Virus record (IMG/VR): IMGVR_UViG_3300031227_000234
Span: 1-33,042 of that record
DNA length: 33,042 nucleotides
Origin: a virus
Direction: 5' to 3' (one strand)
A model generated the notes under the pieces. It ran no database searches and had not been told where the DNA came from. It was given only the letters and a program-made list of their open reading frames with translations. Below, piece by piece: positions 5,753 through 11,771 of the stretch. Both the position numbers and the translations under genes were made by a program. Numbering within the stretch: the stretch's first letter is position 1; every line of letters begins with the position of its first letter.

Positions 5753-6301
5753 TTTTTTTATTTTCCAATATCTTAGCATTGATTCGCTTAATTTTTTCTT
5801 TGTTAAATTAGAAAGTTTATTTCCAGTTAACGTTTTACTTATTTTAAGCTTATGTTCTTCTGTTTTTGGTATTTTTAATTTATCATTCCATGTTATTTTT
5901 CTACCTTTCATTGCAATTCTTATTTTTTCTTTTGTTTCTTTTGATGTTTTCCTACCAACATTAAATTTTCGTATTTTATTTTTCGTTTTTTCGGAATGAT
6001 TAGTATATATATTATTTGTATTAATATATTCAAATCCACCTTTTCCTCCAGTACAAATATTATAATTATCATTTATTAAACAAAAGTCTTTTGTTACTAT
6101 ATCTGCTTCTTCTGAAAATGCGTCCTTTTTATTATTAAAGTTAAATAAAATTTCTCGTTTAAAATTCTTTTCACCATATTTTTTTATTGCTCTTTTTAAA
6201 TATTTACCAGAACCTAAATAATTATCTTTTTTTATCATTTTATGAACACCAATATAAATTTTATTGTTTAGTAGGTTGGTTGTTTTGTATACGATATACA
6301 T
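5705..6301 (-). CDS. GIY-YIG homing endonuclease inserted in the tRNA array
   Basis: The 198-residue protein opens with a GIY-YIG nuclease domain: YIVY at residues 2-5, KIYIG at 14-18, the helix LKRAIKKYG near 35-43 with a catalytic Arg candidate, and a Glu pair near 64-65 (SEEAD). Residues about 108-175 hold NUMOD3-type DNA-contact repeats (GRKTSKETKEKIRIAMKGRK, then TEEHKLKISKTLTGN). This is the plan of free-standing phage Seg-type endonucleases. The last residues are encoded by the tRNA-Trp gene, which supplies the stop. That stop is TGA, the only one I found in the window. It sits between tRNA-Trp and tRNA-Arg, where the array is otherwise tightly spaced. Confidence 0.9.
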   Translation of the reverse strand: MYIVYKTTNLLNNKIYIGVHKMIKKDNYLGSGKYLKRAIKKYGEKNFKREILFNFNNKKDAFSEEADIVTKDFCLINDNYNICTGGKGGFEYINTNNIYTNHSEKTKNKIRKFNVGRKTSKETKEKIRIAMKGRKITWNDKLKIPKTEEHKLKISKTLTGNKLSNLTKKKLSESMLRYWKIKKAGECTKVGETVSKTD

Positions 6302-6327
6302 ATTATTATTTTAATAATTATATATAC

Positions 6328-6356
6328 AGTATAACATATAAAAAATAAAAAGTAAA
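6328..6356 (-). promoter_or_regulatory. Possible promoter of the GIY-YIG gene
   Basis: On the minus strand TG-T-TATACT forms an extended -10 (6328-6336), 27 bases before the ATG. The -35 (TTACTT, 6351-6356) is weak at a 17-base spacing. It would let the endonuclease be expressed apart from the tRNA operon. Confidence 0.4.
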
Positions 6357-6400
6357 TAACTGATACCCACGTGTTTCCGGCTACACTAACTCTGCTTTTG

Positions 6401-6473
6401 TCGACACGGTAGGACTCGGACCTACAACCTCTTGGTTCGAAGCCAAGTGCTCATCCAGTTGAGCTACGTATCG
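6401..6473 (-). tRNA. tRNA-Arg (TCG)
   Basis: Acceptor CGATACG/CGTGTCG, anticodon stem CTTGG/CCAAG around CTTCGAA, A73. The T-loop begins TCC rather than TTC. Reads CGN by U34. Confidence 0.9.
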
Positions 6474-6477
6474 TTTG

Positions 6478-6549
6478 TGGGGATAGAAGGAATCGAACCT
6501 ACATCTTCTGTTTAAAAGACAGTTACTCTAGCCATTGAGTTATATCCCC
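6478..6549 (-). tRNA. tRNA-Lys (TTT)
   Basis: Acceptor GGGGATA/TATCCCC, anticodon loop CTTTTAA, T-arm GTAGG-TTCGATT-CCTTC, A73. Near copy of the adjacent tRNA-Lys (CTT). Confidence 0.93.
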
Positions 6550-6560
6550 ATGTTTTTTTG

Positions 6561-6632
6561 TCGGGACAGAAGGAATCGAACCTACATCTTCTGTTTAAGA
6601 GACAGTTACTCTAGCCGTTGAGTTATATCCCG
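6561..6632 (-). tRNA. tRNA-Lys (CTT)
   Basis: Acceptor CGGGATA/TGTCCCG, anticodon loop CTCTTAA. Differs from the neighbouring tRNA-Lys (TTT) at five positions, two of which keep the first acceptor pair (G-C to C-G). This marks a tandem duplication with an anticodon change. Confidence 0.93.
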
Positions 6633-6636
6633 AATG

Positions 6637-6710
6637 TCGGAATAGTAGGATTCGAACCTACAACCTATAGATTAGAAATCTATTGCTCTATCCAGTTGAG
6701 CTATATTCCG
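6637..6710 (-). tRNA. tRNA-Arg (TCT)
   Basis: Acceptor CGGAATA/TATTCCG, anticodon stem ATAGA/TCTAT around TTTCTAA, A73. Reads AGA/AGG. Confidence 0.94.
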
Positions 6711-6714
6711 TATG

Positions 6715-6786
6715 TTGGAATAATAGGACTTGAACCTATAACTACTGCCTTATAAGGACAGGGCTCTACCATTGAGCTATATTCCA
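6715..6786 (-). tRNA. tRNA-Ile (TAT)
   Basis: Acceptor TGGAATA/TATTCCA, anticodon loop CTTATAA, A73. Decodes AUA directly with UAU. Most bacteria instead use a CAU tRNA modified to lysidine, so this gene frees the phage from that enzyme. Confidence 0.88.
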
Positions 6787-6792
6787 TAACTG

Positions 6793-6863
6793 TTGGCAAG
6801 AATAGAATCGAACTATTGTCTCCGCCTTATCAGAGCGACAATCTACCATTGAAATACTTGCCA
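6793..6863 (-). tRNA. tRNA-Ile (GAT)
   Basis: Acceptor TGGCAAG/CTTGCCA, anticodon loop CTGATAA, T-arm AATAG-TTCGATT-CTATT, A73. Reads AUU/AUC. Confidence 0.92.
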
Positions 6864-6870
6864 TTAACAG

Positions 6871-6954
6871 TGCCATCGGAGGGAGTCGAACCCTCATGGG
6901 GTTTCCCCCGGCTGGTTCTAAGCCAGCTGCGTATACTAATTCCACCACGATGGC
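6871..6954 (-). tRNA. tRNA-Leu (TAG)
   Basis: Long variable arm, acceptor GCCATCG/CGATGGC, anticodon stem GCTGG/CCAGC around CTTAGAA, A73. Reads CUN. Confidence 0.94.
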
Positions 6955-6962
6955 ATAAGTAG

Positions 6963-7045
6963 TACGAGTGGAGGGAGTCGAACCCTCATGGGGTTGCCCC
7001 CAATAGATTTTAAGTCTATCGTGTATACCGTTCCACCACACTCGC
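6963..7045 (-). tRNA. tRNA-Leu (TAA)
   Basis: Long variable arm, acceptor GCGAGTG/CACTCGT, anticodon stem ATAGA/TCTAT around CTTAAAA, A73. Reads UUA, a very common codon in this AT-rich genome. Confidence 0.94.
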
Positions 7046-7048
7046 ATG

Positions 7049-7133
7049 TGTAGATGGAGAGATTCGAACTCTCAAGAGTTTCCTCTTAAATAGGGTTTGA
7101 GCCTATCGTGTCTTCCAGTTCCACCACATCTAC
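7049..7133 (-). tRNA. tRNA-Leu (CAA)
   Basis: Long variable arm, acceptor GTAGATG/CATCTAC, anticodon stem ATAGG/CCTAT around CTCAAAC, A73. Reads UUG. Confidence 0.94.
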
Positions 7134-7137
7134 TTTG

Positions 7138-7209
7138 CGACCTCACGGGGAATCGAACCCCGATTTTCTGGTAGACAGCCAGATATAATAACCGTTATAT
7201 CATAAAGTC
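7138..7209 (-). tRNA. tRNA-Asp (GTC)
   Basis: Anticodon stem TCTGG/CCAGA around CTGTCTA, T-arm CGGGG-TTCGATT-CCCCG, G73 as AspRS expects. The acceptor contains two G-U pairs. Confidence 0.93.
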
Positions 7210-7214
7210 ATGTG

Positions 7215-7285
7215 TGCTCCCACTTTGAATTGAACAAAAATCTCGCGGGCTTCAACCGCACGCTCTACCATTGAGCTACAGGAGC
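7215..7285 (-). tRNA. tRNA-Phe (GAA)
   Basis: Anticodon stem TGCGG/CCGCG around TTGAAGC, acceptor GCTCCTG/TGGGAGC, A73. The T-loop is TTCAATT rather than TTCGATT. Confidence 0.92.
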
Positions 7286-7289
7286 ATTG

Positions 7290-7363
7290 CGTCTCCTGCA
7301 GGACTCGAACCTGCGATCTTCTGTTTAACAAACAGTAGCTCTAACCAACTGAGCTAAAGAGAC
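7290..7363 (-). tRNA. tRNA-Asn (GTT)
   Basis: Acceptor GTCTCTT/AGGAGAC, anticodon loop TTGTTAA, T-arm GCAGG-TTCGAGT-CCTGC, G73. Confidence 0.94.
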
Positions 7364-7368
7364 ATATG

Positions 7369-7441
7369 AGCTCCTGATCGGCTTCGAACCGATAACCTTC
7401 CGCTTACAAGGCGGATGCTCAACCAGTTGAGCTACAGGAGC
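7369..7441 (-). tRNA. tRNA-Thr (TGT)
   Basis: Acceptor GCTCCTG/CAGGAGC, anticodon stem TCCGC/GCGGA around CTTGTAA, T73. Sole Thr tRNA; U34 would read ACN. Confidence 0.94.
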
Positions 7442-7447
7442 TATTTG

Positions 7448-7530
7448 TGCATACTGATGGAGTCGAACCACCCGAGTCCGAAGACAACTGGTTTACAGCC
7501 AGTCCCGCTACCCCTACGGTATAAGCATGC
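7448..7530 (-). tRNA. tRNA-Tyr (GTA)
   Basis: Long variable arm as in bacterial tRNA-Tyr, acceptor GCATGCT/AGTATGC, anticodon stem ACTGG/CCAGT around CTGTAAA, A73. Confidence 0.92.
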
Positions 7531-7546
7531 TTAATATTTACTGAGG

Positions 7547-7617
7547 GGTGGTCGTGGAGAATCGGACTCCAGTACATGGGACCACAACCCATTGCTCTAC
7601 CACTGAGCTACGGCCAC
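7547..7617 (-). tRNA. tRNA-His (GTG)
   Basis: Anticodon stem ATGGG/CCCAT around TTGTGGT, C73 as HisRS expects. The base before G1 is T, not the usual G-1, so the extra guanosine may have to be added after transcription. T-loop begins TCC. Confidence 0.9.
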
Positions 7618-7633
7618 ACCACAATAAACATTG

Positions 7634-7704
7634 TTCTGGGACAGGGAATCGAACCCCGATAAACAGGCTCAAAACCTGTCGTCCTACCGTTAGACGATCC
7701 CAGA
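7634..7704 (-). tRNA. tRNA-Gln (TTG)
   Basis: Acceptor TCTGGGA/TCCCAGA with the weak U1-A72 pair typical of tRNA-Gln, anticodon stem ACAGG/CCTGT around TTTTGAG. Confidence 0.93.
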
Positions 7705-7710
7705 ATGAAG

Positions 7711-7782
7711 TAGGGACACGGGGAATCGGACCCCAGTTTTCAGGTTGAAATCCTGACGAATTAACCACTATTCGATGCCCCC
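7711..7782 (-). tRNA. tRNA-Glu (TTC)
   Basis: Anticodon stem TCAGG/CCTGA around ATTTCAA, T-arm TGGGG-TCCGATT-CCCCG, A73. The acceptor GGGGGCA/TGTCCCT contains G-U pairs at both ends. Confidence 0.9.
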
Positions 7783-7804
7783 ATTAATTGTTTGAAGTAA
7801 GTAT

Positions 7805-7813
7805 ATTATATCA
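7805..7813 (-). promoter_or_regulatory. Possible internal promoter of the tRNA array
   Basis: On the minus strand TGATATAAT is an extended -10 in the only wide gap (35 bases) at the head of the array, just before tRNA-Glu. No good -35 is present because that position falls inside tRNA-Gln (CTG). Confidence 0.4.
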
Positions 7814-7817
7814 CAAG

Positions 7818-7890
7818 TTCTGGAGGTAGGGATCGAACCCACAATTTCTTGTCTCAGAAACAAGCGACTTGCCAATTTGTCTACTCCAGA
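7818..7890 (-). tRNA. tRNA-Gln (CTG)
   Basis: Acceptor TCTGGAG/CTCCAGA, anticodon stem CTTGT/ACAAG around TTCTGAG, A73. First tRNA of the array, directly after the LAGLIDADG gene. Confidence 0.92.
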
Positions 7891-7905
7891 ATTATTTATA
7901 ATTTA

Positions 7906-7968
7906 TTATCCTTTTATCACACCTAGTGGAGTTAGTTCAACTAGTATTTCTACTAAATCTTTTTGATT
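7906..7968 (-). repeat. Displaced copy of the rtcB 3' end
   Basis: These 63 bases encode the same tail as 8496-8558 (the true rtcB end), with 17 of 20 residues equal but many silent differences. The two copies bracket the endonuclease cassette, so it has the outline of an insertion with target-end duplication. Confidence 0.85.
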
Positions 7969-8424
7969 TTCCATTATAATTGATATATCTTTTGTCTTTA
8001 ATTCTTTCATCAATTTAATAACTTTTCCTGTAAATTCTATTTCATCTCCACTAAATTCAACTATCCTCCCGTGTCCATCCCTTTTTATTTTTGGTTTATT
8101 TTCTATCCAATATAAAGCTAATTTTGCTTGAATTTTTTTGCAGATAAGATATGGCTCAATATCTTTTAAAAAAATATTAACCCCTTTCGGATTAAGTTGC
8201 CAGTTATATTTTATACCACCAGATAAGGTTTTCTGCTCAGATAAATTACCACCATATTTTTCTTTTAAGAATGATAATATATATAATGATTCTTTCGTTT
8301 TATTTTGCGTTAATTGAGTTCTTAAACAAGCACCATTATATCTATCTTTTCTGCTATAAATTCCAATACTCCCTTCTCCATCAAAAAACCCAGCTACATA
8401 TTCTAATGATATTTTTTTAGACAT
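7906..8424 (-). CDS. LAGLIDADG homing endonuclease ending in an RtcB C-terminal tail
   Basis: This 172-residue protein has a single LAGLIDADG motif at residues 9-23 (YVAGFFDGEGSIGIY), with the acidic DGE that binds the metal, so it would act as a homodimer. The rest, to about residue 150, fits a one-motif endonuclease. The last 20 residues are different: they match the last 20 of the neighbouring RtcB at 17 positions, ending in PLGVIKG, the conserved end of RtcB proteins. The DNA of the two tails differs mostly at silent sites. The likely reading is that the endonuclease cassette entered the 3' end of rtcB, supplied a new end to rtcB upstream, and pushed the old end downstream, where it stays fused to the endonuclease. 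It has its own promoter. Confidence 0.88.
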   Translation of the reverse strand: MSKKISLEYVAGFFDGEGSIGIYSRKDRYNGACLRTQLTQNKTKESLYILSFLKEKYGGNLSEQKTLSGGIKYNWQLNPKGVNIFLKDIEPYLICKKIQAKLALYWIENKPKIKRDGHGRIVEFSGDEIEFTGKVIKLMKELKTKDISIIMENQKDLVEILVELTPLGVIKG

Positions 8425-8450
8425 AAATTTTATTTAATTATTATATCTAA

Positions 8451-8479
8451 AGTATATCAAAATATAATTACCTTGTCAA
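8451..8479 (-). promoter_or_regulatory. Promoter of the LAGLIDADG gene
   Basis: On the minus strand TTGACA (8474-8479), a 17-base spacer and TATACT (8451-8456). It lies between the rtcB stop and the endonuclease start, 27 bases before the ATG, and belongs to the inserted cassette. Confidence 0.8.
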
Positions 8480-8495
8480 TACTATAATAAGCACC

Positions 8496-9710
8496 TTAAC
8501 CTTTTATCACAGCGAGAGGACTAAGCTCTACAAGTATTTCAACAAGGTCGGATTGATTACGCATAACATCTTCTATCGGCTTATAAGCTCCTGGAGCTTC
8601 ATCCAAATCTTTTGAACCACGTATAGAGTGGAGTATTCCCTGATCATCTAGATTTTTAGTTTCTTCTTCTAGATTCAATTCTCTTTCTGCTTGTTTTCTC
8701 CCCATTTTGCGACCAGCCCCGTGGGAACAAGATTTAAAACTATCAACATTGCCCCTACCACGAACAATATAAGATTTTGTGCCTTGAGAACCAGGTATAA
8801 TCCCAATAGTGTCGGCAGAAGCGAGAGTAGCACCTTTCCTATGAACCATAACATTTTCTTTGAAGTGATTTTCAAGTTTTGCATAATTGTGAGCTATGTT
8901 AATTATTTCTTCAAAATTACACTGAATATTATCTACTGCATCATAAATGTTTTTATAAAATATTTCCTTAACTCTATCCATCATTAACTTTCTATTAGCA
9001 AGGGCGAACTCTACACAATAATTCATCTCTCTGATATAATTTTGTCCCTCTTCGCTATCTAATGGAAGAAAAGCTAAGTCATATTCTTTAGGAACTGAAC
9101 TATGCCATTTTTCATTTAACTCTTTAGCTAATTTATTGTAATGGTCAGCTACTTGCTTGCCTAAATTACGAGAACCACTATGGATCATTATCCAAATATG
9201 TCCGTCATTTCCTTTTTGTATTTCTATAAAATGATTACCACCTCCTAGAGTTCCAATAGATATTAAAGCATTATTATATTCTTGTTGAACTATTGAATTA
9301 TATTTATCATTCCAATTATGAATTTCTTGCCAATCAAACATATCTGCTACTTCTGGCATTAACTTTTCATCTTGTGCTTTTTTATGTTTATTAAACCCTA
9401 CTGGCACAACTTTTCTAATTTCTCCCATTATCTTTTTAAGTGTTTCTGTATTAATATCAGTTAGGCTAGTCTTAACAGCGCACATACCGCACCCGATATC
9501 AACTCCTACAATTGAAGGAATTATTACATCTTTTGTAGCTAAAATAGTTCCTATCGGACAACCAAATCCAGCGTGATTATCTGGCATTATAGCTATATGC
9601 TTAAATACAAATGGAAGTTCTGCTAAATTTTTTATTTGTTCCATAGCACTATCTTCTACATTATTGCTCCATATCTTAACTAAGTTTTTCCCTTCATTAT
9701 AAATTTTCAT
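8496..9710 (-). CDS. rtcB: RNA-splicing ligase RtcB
   Basis: RtcB joins RNA ends bearing 2',3'-cyclic phosphate or 3'-phosphate to 5'-hydroxyl ends, using GTP and Mn2+. At 404 residues the protein has the usual bacterial length. Visible motifs are DNHAGFGCPIG (44-54), GVDIGCGM (69-76, metal ligands D71 and C74), GGGNHF (156-161), HSGSR (177-181), AHNYA (273-277), PGSQGT (306-311) and SHGAGR (329-334), where H330 is the histidine that takes the guanylate. The C-terminal PLAVIKG is normal. It stands next to 26 tRNAs, so its likely phage role is repair of tRNAs cut by host anticodon nucleases. Its start is 6 bases from the end of the upstream gene, which suggests co-transcription. Confidence 0.96.
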   Translation of the reverse strand: MKIYNEGKNLVKIWSNNVEDSAMEQIKNLAELPFVFKHIAIMPDNHAGFGCPIGTILATKDVIIPSIVGVDIGCGMCAVKTSLTDINTETLKKIMGEIRKVVPVGFNKHKKAQDEKLMPEVADMFDWQEIHNWNDKYNSIVQQEYNNALISIGTLGGGNHFIEIQKGNDGHIWIMIHSGSRNLGKQVADHYNKLAKELNEKWHSSVPKEYDLAFLPLDSEEGQNYIREMNYCVEFALANRKLMMDRVKEIFYKNIYDAVDNIQCNFEEIINIAHNYAKLENHFKENVMVHRKGATLASADTIGIIPGSQGTKSYIVRGRGNVDSFKSCSHGAGRKMGRKQAERELNLEEETKNLDDQGILHSIRGSKDLDEAPGAYKPIEDVMRNQSDLVEILVELSPLAVIKG

Positions 9711-9716
9711 ATATTT

Positions 9717-9998
9717 TTAATATAAATCTTCACTAAATAAAATATCTCCTTTATAACCATCTTTGTCTACTGATTTTATTTCCGCTTCTTCTTGTAAGCG
9801 TCTAGCTTCTTTTCTCCCTACAAATCTATTAGTCGAAGTAATAAATCCCTCTTCAACTCTATCTCGTAATAATATTTCTTTTCCTTTTGGTCTAAGAGAT
9901 AAATTATGGAAACAATCACAATGCCTATGTCCGCGAATTATTAAATCATCGCTAACTTTTATTGAGGCACAAATAATTATTTCTTTCATATTTTTCAT
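9717..9998 (-). CDS. Conserved small phage protein (93 aa), unknown function
   Basis: The protein contains IRGHRHCDCFHN near residues 21-32, then GFITSTNRFVGRKEARRLQ and a C-terminal LFSEDLY. This order (His/Cys-rich region, G-F-x-T-S-x-x-R-F-V-x-R-x-E-A, then LFSEDLY) recurs in many large phages, but I know no proven function. The H/C residues could bind a metal. There are two in-frame ATGs three codons apart (9998 and 9989) and either may be used. It lies directly upstream of rtcB in the same operon. Confidence 0.7.
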   Translation of the reverse strand: MKNMKEIIICASIKVSDDLIIRGHRHCDCFHNLSLRPKGKEILLRDRVEEGFITSTNRFVGRKEARRLQEEAEIKSVDKDGYKGDILFSEDLY

Positions 9999-10009
9999 CT
10001 ATTATTATT

Positions 10010-10504
10010 TTAGTTAAAAGTTAGATTAGCTTTATCTAAACACTCTTGCCATCTCCACTCTTCTTTATTGGAAACGTCTATCATAGCTTCTCTAATATTT
10101 GCTTTGTAATCTAATCGACTTATTCCTTTTCTACTCGACGCTGTCTGTCCCCACGTGCCTATAAGATATTGAAATACACCCGTAGCCGTAGAATTAGAAT
10201 TCTTAGCGTCCCACCTAAACCCACTTTCACATTCTGCTAATTTCAACATTATTTGTGGACTAAGACTAAATAACTCTGCTTGTCTAATAATCTCTTCCTT
10301 AACCTGTTCTTTAGTTGGTTCAGTAATTAGTGGTAAGGGTAAGGGATCAACTTCATCAGCAATAACTACTTCTTGCTGGATATTCTCATCAGCTTCTATA
10401 AAATGAGTTGTCGTCTTAATAGTAATAATTATTGTTAAAACTATTACAGCGAAAAAGAGCCATTTATTTGGCTTTTTATTAGTATAATCTGTTATTTTTT
10501 TCAT
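10010..10504 (-). CDS. Membrane-anchored lytic transglycosylase (SLT-type)
   Basis: A basic N-terminus and one hydrophobic segment (about residues 14-30, FFAVIVLTIIITI) anchor the protein. A linker rich in Pro and Glu follows to about residue 65. From about residue 68 comes a lysozyme-fold domain: AECESGFRWDA with the catalytic Glu (E93) before Ser, then STATGVFQYLIGTWGQT (105-121), the glycine/aromatic signature of SLT transglycosylases. It would cleave the glycan strands of peptidoglycan outside the membrane. A signal anchor and the absence of a holin nearby suggest a wall-remodelling or lysis role. At 164 residues it is a compact version of the family. It has its own strong promoter. Confidence 0.85.
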   Translation of the reverse strand: MKKITDYTNKKPNKWLFFAVIVLTIIITIKTTTHFIEADENIQQEVVIADEVDPLPLPLITEPTKEQVKEEIIRQAELFSLSPQIMLKLAECESGFRWDAKNSNSTATGVFQYLIGTWGQTASSRKGISRLDYKANIREAMIDVSNKEEWRWQECLDKANLTFN

Positions 10505-10586
10505 TTTTTTAATTTTTAATTAATAATGCTCTTATTATAATCTTTCATAGCAATATATAATAGTTAAAAAATTGAATTGTTATAAC

Positions 10587-10615
10587 ATTATATCATAAGT
10601 ATCAGTTAATTTCAA
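10587..10615 (-). promoter_or_regulatory. Promoter of the transglycosylase operon
   Basis: On the minus strand TTGAAA (10610-10615), a 17-base spacer and TATAAT (10587-10592), with TG one base before the -10. The stretch ACTTATGATATAATG belongs to the recurring promoter class of this genome. It starts a leader of about 75 bases. Confidence 0.75.
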
Positions 10616-10616
10616 T

Positions 10617-10889
10617 TTAAGCTCGTCCATATTTCTCTAAACGTCTCTTTCTATTGGCTAATATTTTTTCTTTTTCTTCTTCAACGAACTTGTTGTTAGT
10701 AGAAAATAGTTTTTTTGATGATTTTCTAACCTTTTCATCAAACTTTATTATTCTTTTTTGTTTTAATATTCCCTCTATTATATCAGTTTTCTTTATTTTT
10801 TTAACTGGAAGATACTTAGCAATAATATCAGGAGTTTTGAATTTTGCTTCATGTTCCGCAAGTTTCTTTACTAGCTTTTCGTTGTGCAT
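10617..10889 (-). CDS. Basic hypothetical protein (90 aa)
   Basis: A Lys/Arg-rich, probably all-helical protein (KKLAEHEAKF, KYLPVKKIKKTDIIEG, ANRKRRLEKYGRA at the end). The net charge is strongly positive, so nucleic-acid binding is possible, but no fold is recognised. It is the first gene after a promoter bearing a symmetrical operator-like sequence (10912-10955). The opposite-strand frame is a shadow. Confidence 0.55.
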   Translation of the reverse strand: MHNEKLVKKLAEHEAKFKTPDIIAKYLPVKKIKKTDIIEGILKQKRIIKFDEKVRKSSKKLFSTNNKFVEEEKEKILANRKRRLEKYGRA

Positions 10890-10911
10890 ATATTTTTTAT
10901 AAATTAAATTA

Positions 10912-10955
10912 AATCACGCTATATATATTATATCATACAGCGTGATTAAAGTCAA
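10912..10955 (-). promoter_or_regulatory. Promoter with operator-like inverted repeat
   Basis: On the minus strand TTGACT (10950-10955), a 17-base spacer and TATAAT (10927-10932). A perfect 9-base inverted repeat, AATCACGCT (10912-10920) with AGCGTGATT (10939-10947), has one arm between -35 and -10 and the other near the start site. Because one arm lies upstream of transcription, it is more likely a dimer-bound operator in DNA than an RNA hairpin. Confidence 0.75.
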
Positions 10956-10969
10956 GGTGTTAGTTATTC

Positions 10970-11197
10970 TTATTTTTCATTTGAATAGTAATGTCCGTCG
11001 CTATCCATAGATAAGTCGCAATAATCACACCATAGATAATCTTCATCAATCTCTTCATTATTACCGCTGACTGCGTGTAAATATCCATAGCGACAATTAG
11101 GGCATTTTTTAAATAATGATAGCATCTGTATTTTACTAAGCTTGGGATAATATCTTATATCACTTATTGTTGATAAAATTTGTTTTAAATAATTCAT
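10970..11197 (-). CDS. Small zinc-ribbon protein (75 aa)
   Basis: Four cysteines in two CxxC pairs (CPNC near residues 33-36, CDYC near 57-60) predict a zinc ribbon, with an acidic linker (NNEEIDEDYLW) between. The N-terminal 25 residues look helical. It is the first of four neighbouring genes that each carry a CxxC...CxxC pair, and its start is 1 base from the stop of the next. Function unknown; small zinc ribbons often work as adaptors for RNA polymerase or ribosomes. Confidence 0.62.
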   Translation of the reverse strand: MNYLKQILSTISDIRYYPKLSKIQMLSLFKKCPNCRYGYLHAVSGNNEEIDEDYLWCDYCDLSMDSDGHYYSNEK

Positions 11198-11198
11198 A

Positions 11199-11510
11199 TT
11201 ATTTATTAATAGTTTTTATAAAATCGCTATCTCTTTTACGACATTTAGCACACCATTTAGCTTTTCCACCATTAAACTCTTCTTTCATCTTAACTTCTTT
11301 AACGTCTTCACAAGGTTTATATTCATCATGGTCGCAATTATCACAACCAAACTCGTCTTTAAAGCTAGGCTCAATTAAATCGCTTTCAAATAAGCATTGA
11401 AAAATTTCTTCTACTAATTTTTCTTTATCTTCTTCTCTTTTTAATACATAGTCGTTAAGGTATAATGGCTTTTGAGTTAAAAATTCAATTTTTATTTTAA
11501 ATTCTTTCAT
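11199..11510 (-). CDS. Zinc-ribbon protein (103 aa)
   Basis: The N-terminal half (MKEFKIKIEFLTQKPLYLND, then a long acidic helix) precedes a zinc-binding part with CDNCDHDEYKPC (about residues 56-67) and CAKC (about 87-90). The N-terminal beta-helix pattern resembles that of the next gene upstream (KKLQVKINKLYAIDV...), so the two may be paralogues that diverged. No catalytic motif. Confidence 0.6.
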   Translation of the reverse strand: MKEFKIKIEFLTQKPLYLNDYVLKREEDKEKLVEEIFQCLFESDLIEPSFKDEFGCDNCDHDEYKPCEDVKEVKMKEEFNGGKAKWCAKCRKRDSDFIKTINK

Positions 11511-11524
11511 AGTTTTATTTAATA

Positions 11525-11764
11525 TTAATTATTTTGACATTGTAAACACTTTCCTGCTTCTTTTTCTTCGTCAAGTTTTAATGATATACCACAATCAGAA
11601 CAAACAACTTCTATATTTTCATAAAATTCATTGCTTGCTGTTGTATTATTTCCGGCTAGTTCTTTTTCCATTAAAATTGAGATAGCAAGTTCGTCTGTAA
11701 AATCAAAATCATCTTTTACATCAATAGCATAAAGTTTATTAATTTTTACTTGTAATTTTTTCAT
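11525..11764 (-). CDS. Zinc-ribbon protein (79 aa)
   Basis: It begins MKKLQVKINKLYAIDVKDDFDFTDELAISILM and ends with a zinc ribbon (CSDCGISLKL...CLQC, about residues 55-76). The order of a beta strand, an acidic helix and then a ribbon is the same as in the neighbouring 103-residue protein. Function unknown. Confidence 0.6.
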   Translation of the reverse strand: MKKLQVKINKLYAIDVKDDFDFTDELAISILMEKELAGNNTTASNEFYENIEVVCSDCGISLKLDEEKEAGKCLQCQNN

Positions 11765-11771
11765 AGTTTTA

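Noticed and set aside
6341-6400. Extra tRNA between the GIY-YIG gene and tRNA-Arg
   Set aside because: No T-arm or acceptor pairing was found; only a weak GTGT/ACAC hairpin.
5382-7768. ORFs of 66-102 residues on both strands over the tRNA array
   Set aside because: They run through several tRNA genes, and their protein is translated tRNA sequence (repeated RIEL-, TGNRT- and SSVVEQ-like stretches). tRNA structure explains the bases fully.
8675-8987. Two ORFs overlapping rtcB
   Set aside because: They lie inside conserved rtcB sequence in other frames and have no leader or neighbour spacing of their own.
7906-9710. Intein or self-splicing intron in rtcB
   Set aside because: rtcB upstream is complete with its own end and stop, and the endonuclease has its own start and promoter, so no splicing is needed. 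No intein splice residues are seen.
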